Shown one piece after another: positions 1-10,439 of a stretch of DNA of 37,187 nucleotides. Position 1 is the first letter of the stretch. Every line of letters starts with the position of its first letter. The notes under the pieces are model-generated. The model was not told the DNA's origin, did not search any database, and was given only the letters and a program-made list of their open reading frames with translations. This stretch comes from Protostelium mycophagum (Eukaryota; Evosea; Variosea; Protosteliida; Protosteliaceae). The DNA lies in the NCBI GenBank assembly GCA_002081555.1, contig MZNV01002316.1, forward strand, positions 1-37,187. Reading direction: 5' to 3'. The position numbers were made by a program, and so were the translations under genes.

Positions 1-1
1 T

Positions 2-382
2 TATTGCCTGGTACTCGGAATTCATGGCTGGTTCGACAACGCTGCAAGGCTCTTCGAGACAACGCACTACTCTGTCAGCAAAGCTGCGGTCAATTTCTTG
101 GTCAGAGAAATCGCTTTCAAATATAAGAGCGACGATATTGTTGCTCTCAGCATACACCCAGGACGTGACTCGGAAAATTCACAGATGAACAGAATGTAAC
201 AGTTTCGCAGTGGTAGCCACAGATCTGAACAAGGCTTTGCTTGTGAAGATAATCAAATGCATGGATTCACCGCTATTACCCCAGAGACGAGTGCTGACGG
301 GATTGTGAAGCTGTTGACAAAGTCAAAGAAAGAGGACAATGGAACTTTCTTCAACTACGACGGCAGCCAACTGCCATTCTAA
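2..382 (+). CDS. Short-chain dehydrogenase/reductase, 3' part
   Basis: The 5' end lies outside the window. The first readable exon ends with the SDR active-site signature YSVSK (Y-x-x-x-K), followed by AAVNFLVREIAFKY and then SIHPG, the usual Pro-Gly turn after the catalytic helix. This is the layout of small NAD(P)-dependent carbonyl reductases of the C-factor type. A GT-AG intron (about 165-211) follows HPG, after which VATDLN continues the classical pattern. The C-terminus reads ITPETSADGIVKLL and then FFNYDGSQLPF before the stop at 380-382. Between about 235 and 270 the frame moves by one step with no obvious intron, so that joint is unresolved. Substrate unknown. It is followed 148 bp later by EFL1 on the same strand. 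Confidence 0.8.
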
Positions 383-530
383 TGAAGAAGTCGATGCAAT
401 GATATCTCATCCAACAGAAAAATCAAATACACTAAATATATATGTCATGAATGCGTTGTAGATTGATTTGTTGTGCTGTTCCCCAGAATTTCTGTCCGAA
501 ACCCTTCAGAAAACAGATCAAAGAACGACC
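383..530. other. Intergenic gap between SDR and EFL1
   Basis: A 148-bp AT-rich gap that must hold the 3' end of the SDR gene and the EFL1 promoter. No clear TATA box or canonical AATAAA is seen. Confidence 0.5.
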
Positions 531-3500
531 ATGCCAGCCATCGCCGGCTCTGTCCTGGGTCGTCTTCAGCACAATGCTGATAACATCAGAAACATATGCA
601 TTTTAGCTCACGTCGATCACGGTATGATGATCAATCATATCACAAATTTCATTTCCTCACATCAAAAGGTAAAACGACGTTATCTGACTCTCTAATATCT
701 TCAAATGGCATTATTTCTTCCAAATTGGCGGGAAAAGTTCGTTATCTAGACAATAGACCAGATGAAATCGCCAGAAAGATCACTATGAAGTCGAGTTGCA
801 TTTCTCTCTTATATCAAGAGAAATCTCTGCTCGAGGTTAGTCTTTTTGTTCATTTTCCTGGTATCTGGTACACGTGATATACAAGTGATCTCAATTTTGG
901 GAAACCACAAGTTGTGCTGAAGACACATAAAAAAAGCATTATTGTTTGAGAATAAAATTCGGTGGAATTTTTACGAAACGTTAACATTCAAATCAGAAGA
1001 AAGACGGAGACTCCACAGTAGATGAGATCAGAAAAAAATCATACCTTGTCAATCTGATTGACAGTCCCGGTCACGTGGATTTCTCTGGGGAGGTGGGTGT
1101 CCCTCTTCTCTACATGATGAGTGACGTCATCATCAGGTCTCCACAGCGGTCAGAGTTTGTGACGGAGCTATTGTCGTTGTAGATGCCGTCGAAGGTGATT
1201 TTTTTGTTTTTAAAAAATAGATTGGCGATTTTCTGATTTTTCGTATTTATCATCTGAATTTTCAACCGAATTTCCCGGAAATTTCGAGCTCAATTGTCTT
1301 AGGAGTGTGCATACAGACGCATACTGTGCTGAGGCAAGCGTGGTCCGAGAAAGTTCGACCTTGCTTGATCATCAACAAGATCGATCGTCTAATCACGGAG
1401 CTTAACTTGAGTCCGACAGAGGCTTATGAGCACCTTAAGAGGGTGCTGGAGCAGGTCAATATCGTCGTGGGGACTCTCTTTTCTGCAGAATGGTTCCGAG
1501 AACTGGTAGGTCACGTGATTTTATGTCGATCAGCGAATCCGTTGTAGACGACTATCTTCCAAAAATAGAACAAATCGTCAGAAGAAAATAATATCGGGTC
1601 AATATCTGAAAAAGATAGGAAGACAAAGCTAGTGATTTAGAAGTGGAAGGAGTCATCGACTATGAGGAAAATGAGGAGGAAAAGGTGATTCTACATCGTT
1701 GTAGACGCCCAAAATTCTGAACATGCTCAGGTCTATTTTTCACCCGAGAAGGGTAATGTCGTATTCGCCAGCGCTTATGACGGTTGGGCTTTCCGGTACG
1801 TTTTCCCGCCAATTTTTCCCGCCTTTTTTGACCCTATAGTGTCGACGATTTCTGCGACCTCTACGCCAAAAAGCTCGGAGTGAAAGCTTCAACTTTGCAG
1901 AAAACTCTCTGGGGAGATTATTTTTTCAACCCAAAGACAAAGAAAATTCACCAGAAAAACCCGACCGGAAAGCTGCTTCCAATGTTTGTTGCTTTCGCCC
2001 TCAACAACATCTGGGAGGTAAGTTTCAACGAAATTTCATGGTGTAAATGGTGATGACGTCATTAGGTGTATAACGCGGCGACAAACCAAGATATCGCGAA
2101 ACGCGAGAAGATCTGTGCGGCCTTGAAGCTCGATGTGCCCGCTCGTGAGCTGAACAGGTCTGAACCTATGACGTCATCATGTGATGACATTTTTGCAGCA
2201 CTGACGCCGCCACCGTCATCTCTTCTATTTTTAGCCGCTGGCTTCCCGTCTCTCATGGTGTCTTGGCGATGGTCGTCCAACTCCTTCCAAACCCAAAAGA
2301 GGCACAAGAGATCAGAATCTCCAAATTATGGCAGGGGAAGTGTCACTTTGACAGATCTGACAGACGTTTGACGTTTTTGACATTTATAGCCTTCTGTTGC
2401 AACTTCGACCGAAGTGGCCGAAAAACAGAAGGAGCTTGAAGAGAGCATGAAGAAATGTGACCAGAACGCATCCGAGGTAATTTCCTCGAAATTTCTCACC
2501 TCTATCTCATTCCTACGAAACCCGAAATTTCGCCGAAATTTCATGAATCTCTCCAGGTCGTGGCCTTCGTATCCAAGGTGTTTGCCGCAGATAATTCCTC
2601 TGTCATCAGTAAAGGTGGAAAAAAACCTGGGGAGTCCGACAAGGCCCTCAGCCCCAAATCCTTGGGGGCTTTGAGACTCGAAGAGTCGAACGAAAAATTC
2701 GTGGGGTTCGCGAGAATTTTCAGCGGCACGATCAGGGTGGGACAGAAGATACAGTTACTGGGCCCAAAGTGAGTTTCGAAATGTATTTTATGTTTTCCTA
2801 TGCACGTTTTTGGTGACTTGCGGCAGAGCCGCAAAGGTATTTTTATTGCAAGTATTGGTTTGTGTGCATTTTATTCAATGGGGAAGATAGTGAATGGTTA
2901 TACCATGATTGTAGATAAAGATATTGAGGGGTATAGATATAACCCTTTAGAGCCAGCCAAACACCACCACGAATTCGAGGTACGAGAGCTCTTCCTTCTC
3001 ATGGGCAGAAATCTGGAGCAAGTGGACAGCGTTCCAGCTGGAAACGTGTTTGGAATAGGTGAAATTTCCCAGAAATTTCCCAGAAATCTCACAGAAATCT
3101 CCCCGAAATTATCTTGGAAAATGTTTTTCCGGAAAGCTCACCGAAAATTCAGGTGGCATAGAAGAATACGTCATCAAAACTGCGACATTGAGTACGACAT
3201 CTCAGTGTCCGTCCTTCAATGTCATGACTTTCGGGTCTTCCCCCATCGTTCGAGTCGCTGTGGAGAGTGAAAACCCCCACGACATGTCTAAGTTGGCTGA
3301 AGGGCTCAAAATTTTGAACCAGGCGGACCCCTGCGTGGAGATACTGCTCCAAGAGACGGGAGAGCACGTGATCGTGGCTAGCGGGGAATTACATTTGGAA
3401 AGGTGGGTCTCGTTGTAGACGGTCATAACTAAAACTATTTGAAAAAATTTCGCGCCAAAACGTCACAATGAAAAATCTATTTTTATCACTACTTTTTCAA

Positions 3501-5397
3501 GGAAAATTCTGATCGTTGTAGATGTTTGAAAGACCTGAAGGAGATCTACGCAAAGGTGGATCTGAGGGTGTCCCCACCCCTCGTTGCTTTCAGAGAAACT
3601 GTCACGAACGACCCCAGCTTGAGACATCGCGCCAACCTCAATGGTATGTACGACCGCTGTTGTGATACATAATTCTTACGGTTTATTTCGGAAAAATTTC
3701 GGAGTGCCGAAAGATTGACGAAATTTCAGGGGTTAAGACTCCGAACAAAATGGTGACCATCAAATTGAGTGCTATTCCTCTACCAGAAAACATCAGAAAA
3801 TACCTGGAAAATAACGGAAATATTATCAGAAAGGTAAGAGAAAATTCTTCGATTTTTCAAGCTCTCGACAAAATTTTTCAGCAAAAATGCCCACAAAATA
3901 ATCTTCCAGAGTTCTCCAAATTCCTTAATATATGTCAAGGTTTTTGTGGAGGAGTCAAGCGCTTTGGGAGGAGAAACTGCAGCTGCCAATTTTAGAGAGG
4001 GACTTCTCCGCGAATTTTCCGCAGCGGGAGGGGAGTGGACCAAACAATTGGACCACCTCTGGAGTTTCGGACCGAGAAGAGTTGGCGCCAATTTATTGTT
4101 GAACAAGATACCAAACTACAACGAGACAGAACACTGGACGTCCATTTCCAAGAAAATGTCATCCGATTACAACCCCAGAAACAGAAAAAAACGGGACGAA
4201 ATTTCAGAGGAAAATCAAGAAGACGAGGAAGAGGTGATCTCGTTGTAGATGATACAGTCTCATCGTGATGAAACGTTGTAGACGCTCACATTTTTCTAGG
4301 AAAACGAAGGAAAGGAGGTCTTTGAGGACGTGACAGAAGAAGAGAGGATCCACCTTTTGAAGTCCATAGACAATAACATTCTCGTCGGATTCCAAGCCGC
4401 AACAGGTGACTCTTATATCATGATATCACCACTTTACCCAGAAAATTCATGACATCTCATTGGAACACTATACATAACAAAAATGACCGTCTCAATGAAT
4501 TGTTCCAGCTGCCGGACCCCTCTGTGAAGAACCCATGAGTGGTGTTTGTTTTGTCGTCGAAGATATCATATTCCAGAAATCCAACAAGACATCCCTCCAG
4601 TCTCAATTGTTTGTGACAAGTGAGTATACGCCTCATCTACAATGTTTTAATTTAACGAAACAGGTGGACAAGTGATATCTACAATGAAACAAGCATGTCG
4701 CCAAGCTTTCTTGGAAAAATCGGACCGACTTTTGGAGCCCGTCTACAACTGTGACGTGCAAGTGTCATCCGAATTCATGGGCAAAGTGTACAGGTGAGTT
4801 TTCGGCATCTACAACGTCACGATTAATTGTGCCAGTGTTTTGGGCAGGAGAAGAGCCAAAATTTTGAACGAAACAATGAAGGAAAACGGTGTCGTTTTGA
4901 TCGAGGCATTGTTACCAGCCGTTGAGAGTTTTGGGCTCTCTGAAGAGCTTCTTAAATCCACTTCAGGAGCTGCTTCCACACAACTCTTATTCAGTGGTTT
5001 TGAGGTGACAATCGTGAAGATGTCTCTGATGATATCTTCGGGGTCCTGTTTGGTGGAGATGAGATGGCTCGGAATGTTTCTGTTGCGGTAAAGCCGCAAA
5101 CAAAGGTGTAGACGACCGATTTATTATAAAATTGCAACATTTTCATTTTACCTCGATGCATGCCAAAGACGTCATCATCGATCATTGAACTGAGCGTTGT
5201 AGACGCTCGATCAAGACCCTTTCTTCGTGGCTACGACTGAAGAAGAGCTGGAAGACATCGGAGAGAACCTTGGAGGAGAGGCACCAAACATTGCCAAGTT
5301 GTATATCAACAACATTAGAAGGAGAAAGGGGCTCAGAGTAGAAGAGAAATTGGTTCAGAAGGCAGATAAGCAGAGAACCATCTCAAAGAATAAATAA
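531..5397 (+). CDS. EFL1: Elongation factor-like GTPase 1 (EFL1/Ria1), 60S subunit maturation
   Basis: EFL1 is a cytoplasmic EF-2-like GTPase that with SBDS releases eIF6 from pre-60S subunits. About 21 exons can be followed: 531-621, 669-835, 997-1092, 1137-1194, 1303-1505, 1619-1684, 1731-1795, 1840-2017, 2066-2157, 2199-~2330, ~2395-2479, 2557-2768, 2937-3058, 3153-3402, 3522-3643, 3730-3833, 3940-4233, 4300-4405, 4509-4619, 4664-4793, 4836-5004, 5203-5397. The G domain shows [14 protein letters not shown] (G1, split by intron 1), DSPGH (G3) and NKID (G4). Later blocks match the family: [34 protein letters not shown], then GELHLER. The protein ends KQRTISKNK, the typical EFL1 tail. The acidic insert around 4190-4330 is also usual. 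The junction near 2330-2395 is not resolved by plain GT-AG splicing. Introns are rich in the CGTTGTAG, TGACGTCA and TTGCGG-hairpin words listed separately. Confidence 0.93.
1122..2176. repeat. Three intronic TGACGTCA palindromes in EFL1
   Basis: Exact TGACGTCA copies lie at 1122-1129, 2054-2061 and 2169-2176, each in a different EFL1 intron. The first two sit directly upstream of the acceptor (CGTCATCATCAG and CGTCATTAG). Further intronic copies are at 6653, 7680, 11108, 13892 and 28840. Confidence 0.8.
2818..2834. repeat. Intronic hairpin with TTGCGGC stem
   Basis: Perfect 7-bp inverted repeat TTGCGGC / GCCGCAA with an AGA loop, inside the EFL1 intron 2769-2936. Related hairpins occur at 5083-5099 (EFL1 intron) and 31167-31183 and 31621-31635 (DIS3 introns). 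Confidence 0.75.
3411..3523 (+). repeat. EFL1 intron with CGTTGTAGA at both ends
   Basis: The intron spans 3403-3521. It carries CGTTGTAGAC at 3411-3420, eight bases after the donor, and CGTTGTAGAT at 3514-3523, where the final AG is the 3' splice site. That acceptor is fixed by the protein: LER is completed by A|TGT TTG, giving [12 protein letters not shown]. Other exact CGTTGTAG copies in EFL1 introns start at 1540, 1697, 4241, 4274 and 5195. An antisense copy is at 4809-4816. Confidence 0.85.
5083..5099. repeat. Intronic hairpin, second copy
   Basis: TTGCGGT AAA GCCGCAA, the same stem-loop with one G-T pair, inside EFL1 intron 5005-5202. The acceptor of that intron is CGTTGTAG|ACG, embedded in the mini-palindrome GAGCGT-TGTAG-ACGCTC (5192-5208). 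Confidence 0.7.
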
Positions 5398-6037
5398 CTC
5401 TTCATCTCTTTTTCATTGAAGATGGTTTGGGCATACGCAACTTAATTTACCGCAGTATGCTGCTCAGAATTTCCACGATTGGGTGTTGATGCTGAGCACA
5501 TTCCTTTCAGACTTGAGGTGACAATTCTAGAGTTGTGCAGGTTCTTGAGAAAGTCAGACATTCCATGATGATAAATCTACATTGATGTGTACATTTTATT
5601 TGCGAAATTTCTGCAACAATGGACGAAACAAAGGGTCACTTGTTGAGATTTTGGAGGGGTCTTTGAGTATAAAAGTACCTACGAAATTTCATTGTGCTCT
5701 TTGGCAAGAATTATATCCTGACCATCTACAATGACAACTACAACTCACGAGAAAAGGTGCACTTTAGCCAAGCTGTAGCAGTGCACGGCGGCCAGAAAAT
5801 ACTTCCTCGGATAATTTCTCTTTCATGGACCCTGGAGGTTCGACGTTTGGCGGCTGTACATTCTTTCAGATTTTTAAACAAAAATATTTGATTTTGAAAT
5901 TCTAATTTGCTGTTATCTCTGGGATGGAAGCAGCAGAATTCTCTTTATTGATCAAAACATCTGCATGAGTCGACGCTGATTCAGCGAAGAGTCGCCGATT
6001 TCAATCCCAATCGAAATTAGATCATCCCACCTCAAGA
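5398..6037. other. Intergenic region, 640 bp
   Basis: No convincing gene. A TATA-like TATAAAAG is at 5668-5675, about 360 bp before the next start codon; any transcript from it would need a long 5' leader or intron. The rest is AT-rich and unremarkable. Confidence 0.4.
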
Positions 6038-6946
6038 ATGACTGAATCAACAAGACCGATTCTATCAGACATCAGCTATGGCACACTCATGAAGGACCCT
6101 AAGAAAGATCATGGGATCCTCACGATGAAGAGGCACCCAGAAGTTTGGCACGTTGATATGGAGTACGAGATTTTGGAAACGGGAGGATTCCTTCGTTTGT
6201 GCACTCCACGTGGTCGTGTGTATTGGCTGGCTCAGAATTGTACTGGTCATATCACCCCAGATTGGAAATTGCATTTTTCAATCCATCCGGGTCAATTGCC
6301 ACAAGCTTGGAACATCATCAGCAGATTGTTTGTGTCCTCTCGATGTGAAGCGGGAATGAAAGTCGTCAGCCACATGCGGGAAGAATTCTCTTCTGGAAGA
6401 CAGAGAGGTAGAGAGATAACTGTCTACATCTTCTCGTACAACCATAAGTACAGGTATAACGTGAAAGAAAATGAACGATTTGGATGTGTGGTAACAACCC
6501 CAGGAATGGGCCAATGTGGGATGACGACGGTTCTTATATGGGAGACCCCTCAGAACAGCACCTTCACTACCTCGGTTATGAATTTGAAGCTGCATATTCC
6601 CCACAGTTCTGGGAGACATTCATTCGAGCCGCAGAGCAGAGGTAACGAACGATGACGTCATCTTCCATCTGAACATGGTAGGTTGGAGGAAGAAGGGATA
6701 GAGAGTAACAATGGTGTAGCGGATGGTGATCTCCCCTTACCCGGCTGTAAATACTGCTCTCTTCGAAATGAAGCATTCGTCTATGCAGGAAAGAGCGTGC
6801 CTGAGTACCCTCCCAACTCGTATGGCTGGAATGCAGCGGGACACCCCAACCCTTTAGAGGAGACAATACATAACCTGGCCGGAACGTCAAGATTTCCAGT
6901 GTTTACTCTGCCTCCACGTGGACAAGGCATGGCTTGTGTAGCATAG
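6038..6946 (+). CDS. OspF/SpvC-like phosphothreonine lyase-type protein, 272 aa
   Basis: Three exons (6038-6453, 6504-6641, 6682-6946) with GT-AG introns of 50 and 40 nt give 272 residues, close to the ~240 of bacterial SpvC/OspF. Those enzymes remove phosphate from phosphothreonine of MAP kinases by beta-elimination. Recalled from memory, SpvC uses K104, H106, K136, R148, Y158 and R213. Here WKLHFSI supplies K77 and H79 (family KFHISI); LPQAWNIISRL matches VPLAFQILSGL; GMKV gives K108, 29 residues after the His (30 in SpvC); GRQRGREITVYI gives Arg 121-125 and Tyr130; KYCSLRNE gives Arg213 (family KYVSYRNE). The equivalent of SpvC R220 is not evident. The N-terminal ~70 residues and the C-terminal ~50 are unlike the effectors. 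No signal peptide or membrane segment is seen. The introns and neighbours show it is resident in a eukaryotic genome. If the family call is wrong it is an orphan soluble protein. Confidence 0.62.
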
Positions 6947-7170
6947 ACACCGGACAACGAGAAGATCGTGTACATAAAAACCGAGGAAAAGAAAACCTTG
7001 TTCTCCACAACTGCAAAAAGAGAGTACATGCAAACATTTATTGTCTTTATATTTGGACCTGGGTCTTCCTCCTCTCTAAAAAGTCCATTGCTTCGCTGAT
7101 CCTTCCAAACATCATCTCAGACGAGATCATCTCCACTATCCCACTCTTGACCTGGGGCTGTTGGTTTTCA
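6947..7170. other. Convergent 3' gap
   Basis: 224 bp between the stop codons of two convergent genes. Presumably two 3' UTRs; nothing else recognised. Confidence 0.4.
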
Positions 7171-10100
7171 TTAAGAAAAATATCGTTCTACCAATACACT
7201 CGCAACTGAGGGCCTGCTCCTCACGAAGGAGACCAACATATCCCTGCTTCGCCATTCCTTCACCATCTCTAAAAGTGTATGTGCCGCTGATGGATCAATG
7301 AATGGGACGTTGCCCATGTCTATGATGAGTGCTCCCAATTCCGTTTTTCCTGGATGATGTTGGACATCGAAACTGATCATTGAGGTCACCTCTCTGCTCT
7401 AGCTTCGACAGAAGTTCTCTCAACTGGCCGACATTGGCAAAGTACATCGGTTCATCCAATCTCACTATCAGCACCCCTTTCATGCATTTCAGCAGCCCAT
7501 CAGTAGTGTCATTCTCACCTCGATCAGACAGGTTCTTGAAGTGATAGTCGTGTCTGTCCTCAAATAAATTCAAATCGCGTATCACGGCGACCTGTTTAAT
7601 CTTAATACCCTCCATTACCACTTCTTTTACCTCTTCAAATTGTCTCCCGTCATGAGCAGTCTGCTTCAGAATGGCTGTGTGACGTCATCATCTATGATTT
7701 CACCAGAGATGAGAAGTGCTGTACAGCCACAAAAACAACATCAAAATAAAACTCACCGAGATGTGGTGATGACGTGTGTTTCACGATCAACAATAGAGAT
7801 ATCGCAACGGTTATTCCTATGCCCAGCTCGACGCCCAAGATATTTGTGGCCAGGAAAGAGAGGAAGAAGAGTAAGATGTCTTTGTACGCCCTGATCTACA
7901 ATGGGTCAGCCATTTTCAAAATCACGAAGAATCACCTTCCAAATGAAGAGAATCTCGTGAAGTTCAAATAGTCCAATAGCAGCGTTGATGATTACGGCTG
8001 CCAACGCAACCTAAGTGACGAATTTAATATTCATTCACACGATTAAGGTGCTGGTGCGAATGCAACGACCTTTTCAAAGTCCAAATCTTTGTTATCAAGC
8101 ATAAGGACGGTTAAATCAATTTATATTATGGTATCTTACTTTGGGTAAGTATGTGAGATATGGCAGAAAGAAAAGGATGCAGAACATCACCAATATTGCA
8201 GAAACCAGCGAAGAGACGGCCGTCCGGGCTCCAGATGTATAATTGATGACAGACCTGAGAATGTCGACACTGAGAATAGGGCATGAATCATTGTCGACGT
8301 TAAATACTCACCTTCCTAAACTTGCAAATGCGGGAACTATCTGGAAAAAACTTCCCACAACATTTGCCATCCCTTGGCAGAATTAAATTTAAAATAATAT
8401 CATATAAATTAATTTTTTCGAAAAATTCACGATAAGATAAAACAAATGGGATGAAATGATGTACCGATTGCGACGAGTTCTCGATTTGTACTGACTCTGT
8501 AATTCAATTTTGTTGCATAAGAGTTGGCCACCAAAGTTGACTCCACCATCCTAAATCTTGTCAACGATCACCTTTTCCATCACAAGATACATCACACAAT
8601 CCAATAGAACAAAATCACCACAAAAGAAATTCAATCACGACTATAAATAAAATCACCCGATGATGCTGATGGTGAATGCGCTGGAAATTAGATCTCCGGT
8701 GTGCTTCCACCCATCGGGTAGTCTCGGCATGAGGAATCCGCGAGTTTCTCCAAGCTCCAGTCGGGCGACGGAGCTGAGGCTGCTCCATTTAGCTCTCAGG
8801 ACGGTGGTCACGGCGACAACAATCAATATATCGGGAATGGACCTGACATACGGTGCGAATTTATGGTCAAATGACTGACCAATGTTCAGCAAAATTCCAG
8901 AACATTTGTATCATTTCTCCAAAGAAATAAATCTAAAATAACAGATAGATAATTATATTATCTTAATTTATAATAAGTTATAAAGAAGTTACCTTGATGA
9001 TTCGCATGAGGAGCAGAAATCCAAGGCAAGCAAGACCCAGATAGAGTGTAGGAAGGTTCGTCTTGTTGATTTGAAGGTAGATCTCTCTCAAGATCCGAAA
9101 ACCATCTGATTTTGTCGGAACCGCAAAGAAGGCAGCTAAAGATTTATTATTGTTAAAAGGATTAAATATTTACCTATTTGGTCCAATATGATCTCTATTG
9201 CAACAGCATTCAAAAATCCGTTCAGTAAAGCTCGTGAGAAAATGTGGACCAGAAATCTTTGAATGTGAGTGAATTCTCCCGCCAAAAGAATTTTTTTAAA
9301 TTCACCCGAAACGAAGGAGCCCAAGAATCAGCGTAAAAAGCCCCACTAATAAGGTGAGTGTTGAGACCAGTTGTGTTCTTGCTGCAATAAAAGCTTCCAT
9401 GTTTTCCTGCGCTTGATCTTCCCGAAAGCCCGTTATGTCTGACTACCCAGTTTAAATTTCGAAAATAAAATTTTGGCGGGAAATTCTCAATTCAAATTTT
9501 GGAAGACGTACCAGGGCATGAGAAGCGAGGATAGCCACCACAGCTTCAGGGCCGATTGACAGCTGTTTAGAAGTGCCAAGAGCGAAGTATACTAGCAGAG
9601 GAAAGAATCCGGTCTGGAGACCCATGACGGGGGACACCTGCATCAGATTCGCAAAAGCAAGAGTCTGTGGAACTAGTAATGCAGCAACCGTGATGCCTTT
9701 CATTGTCAGTGATCATCGGGTTGATCAGGTTATTTCAGATCAAAAGAGACTCGGGAATGTCTAAATCTTCACCTGCAAGGATATCTCCTTTCAAAAAACT
9801 CAACTGGTAGTGTCGAACCCAGCTCAATACCGGAATGTAATAAAGAACTCTCTCGTTCAATGAGAATTTGTCTCTGATGGTCTGACCAGTGTCTGTCTTT
9901 CGCGTGACAGTTGACGAATCGTTGTCATCCAGATTAGCTGTAGAGAAGGTTTCTTATCCATGATCAGAGACAGAAAAAGACAACAAGTTGGCACCTTCTG
10001 GGACTAGCGTATGTTCTTCATCGTCTTCTACTCTAATCCACACCGCTGGTAAGTATTAAGAGCTTATAAAGATTTGATGTCATCTCACAATCAGGACGAC

Positions 10101-10224
10101 CAGATCGTCTGCCAATCAGAGGCTTTCGCTCATTGTCGTTGTCGTTCATGTGCTTCCGAAGTGAACGGTGTTTGAGGAAACGGAATTTCCTCTCCTTTTC
10201 GTTCGACTTTTCTCGGCAAGGCAT
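7171..10224 (-). CDS. SLC26/SulP family anion transporter with C-terminal STAS domain
   Basis: A polytopic membrane transporter of the sulfate permease family, read right to left over many short exons. The N-terminus is basic (MPCREKSNEKERKFRF, start at 10224). Then come YYIPVLSWVRHYQLSFLKGD (about 9780-9850), the family entry motif, and the core TM block GLQTGFFPLLVYFALGTSKQ, LSIGPEAVVAILASHALV (9452-9703). Further TM exons lie at 9136-9324, 8653-8892 (IPDILIVVAVTTV) and 8170-8260 (SGARTAVSSLVSAILVMF). The last helix is KDILLFLSFLATNILG (7780-7880). The STAS domain reads GVLIVRLDEPMYFANVGQLR, a 39-nt intron, then ELGALIIDMGNVPFIDPSAA; the Asp-Met-Gly and Asp-Pro-Ser turns are typical. The stop is at 7171-7173. 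Substrate (sulfate, chloride, bicarbonate, oxalate) cannot be told. Some exon joints between 7700 and 9450 were not fixed. Confidence 0.9.
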
Positions 10225-10439
10225 TGTAATTCCTTACCGTGGCCCGCGGTAACTGACGAGAAATCCCAGGTTTGAGCCCGCAGGAAGGAAATGACTTTCA
10301 GAATTATATTCTGAAAAACTTTTCTCCGTGAAATTGTTTTCAGAGAATTCTGAAATCCGTCAATTTGCTATTTTCTCGGTGCAGCTCGGTTGGATTTTTA
10401 TTTTTAATGAAATATTTTTGTCAGGAAATAATCACATTT
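10225..10439. other. Gap between BRCT gene end and SLC26 start
   Basis: 215 bp between two same-strand genes, AT-rich near the BRCT stop. Presumably the SLC26 promoter. No motif recognised. Confidence 0.4.

Noticed and set aside
1173-1182. CGTTGTAGAT copy in EFL1
   Set aside because: It is coding (VVVDAV, a conserved G-domain strand), so it is chance and was not counted with intron copies. The same holds for copies at about 24071 (YDVVD), 32703 (DVVDG) and 36045 (VYNADN).
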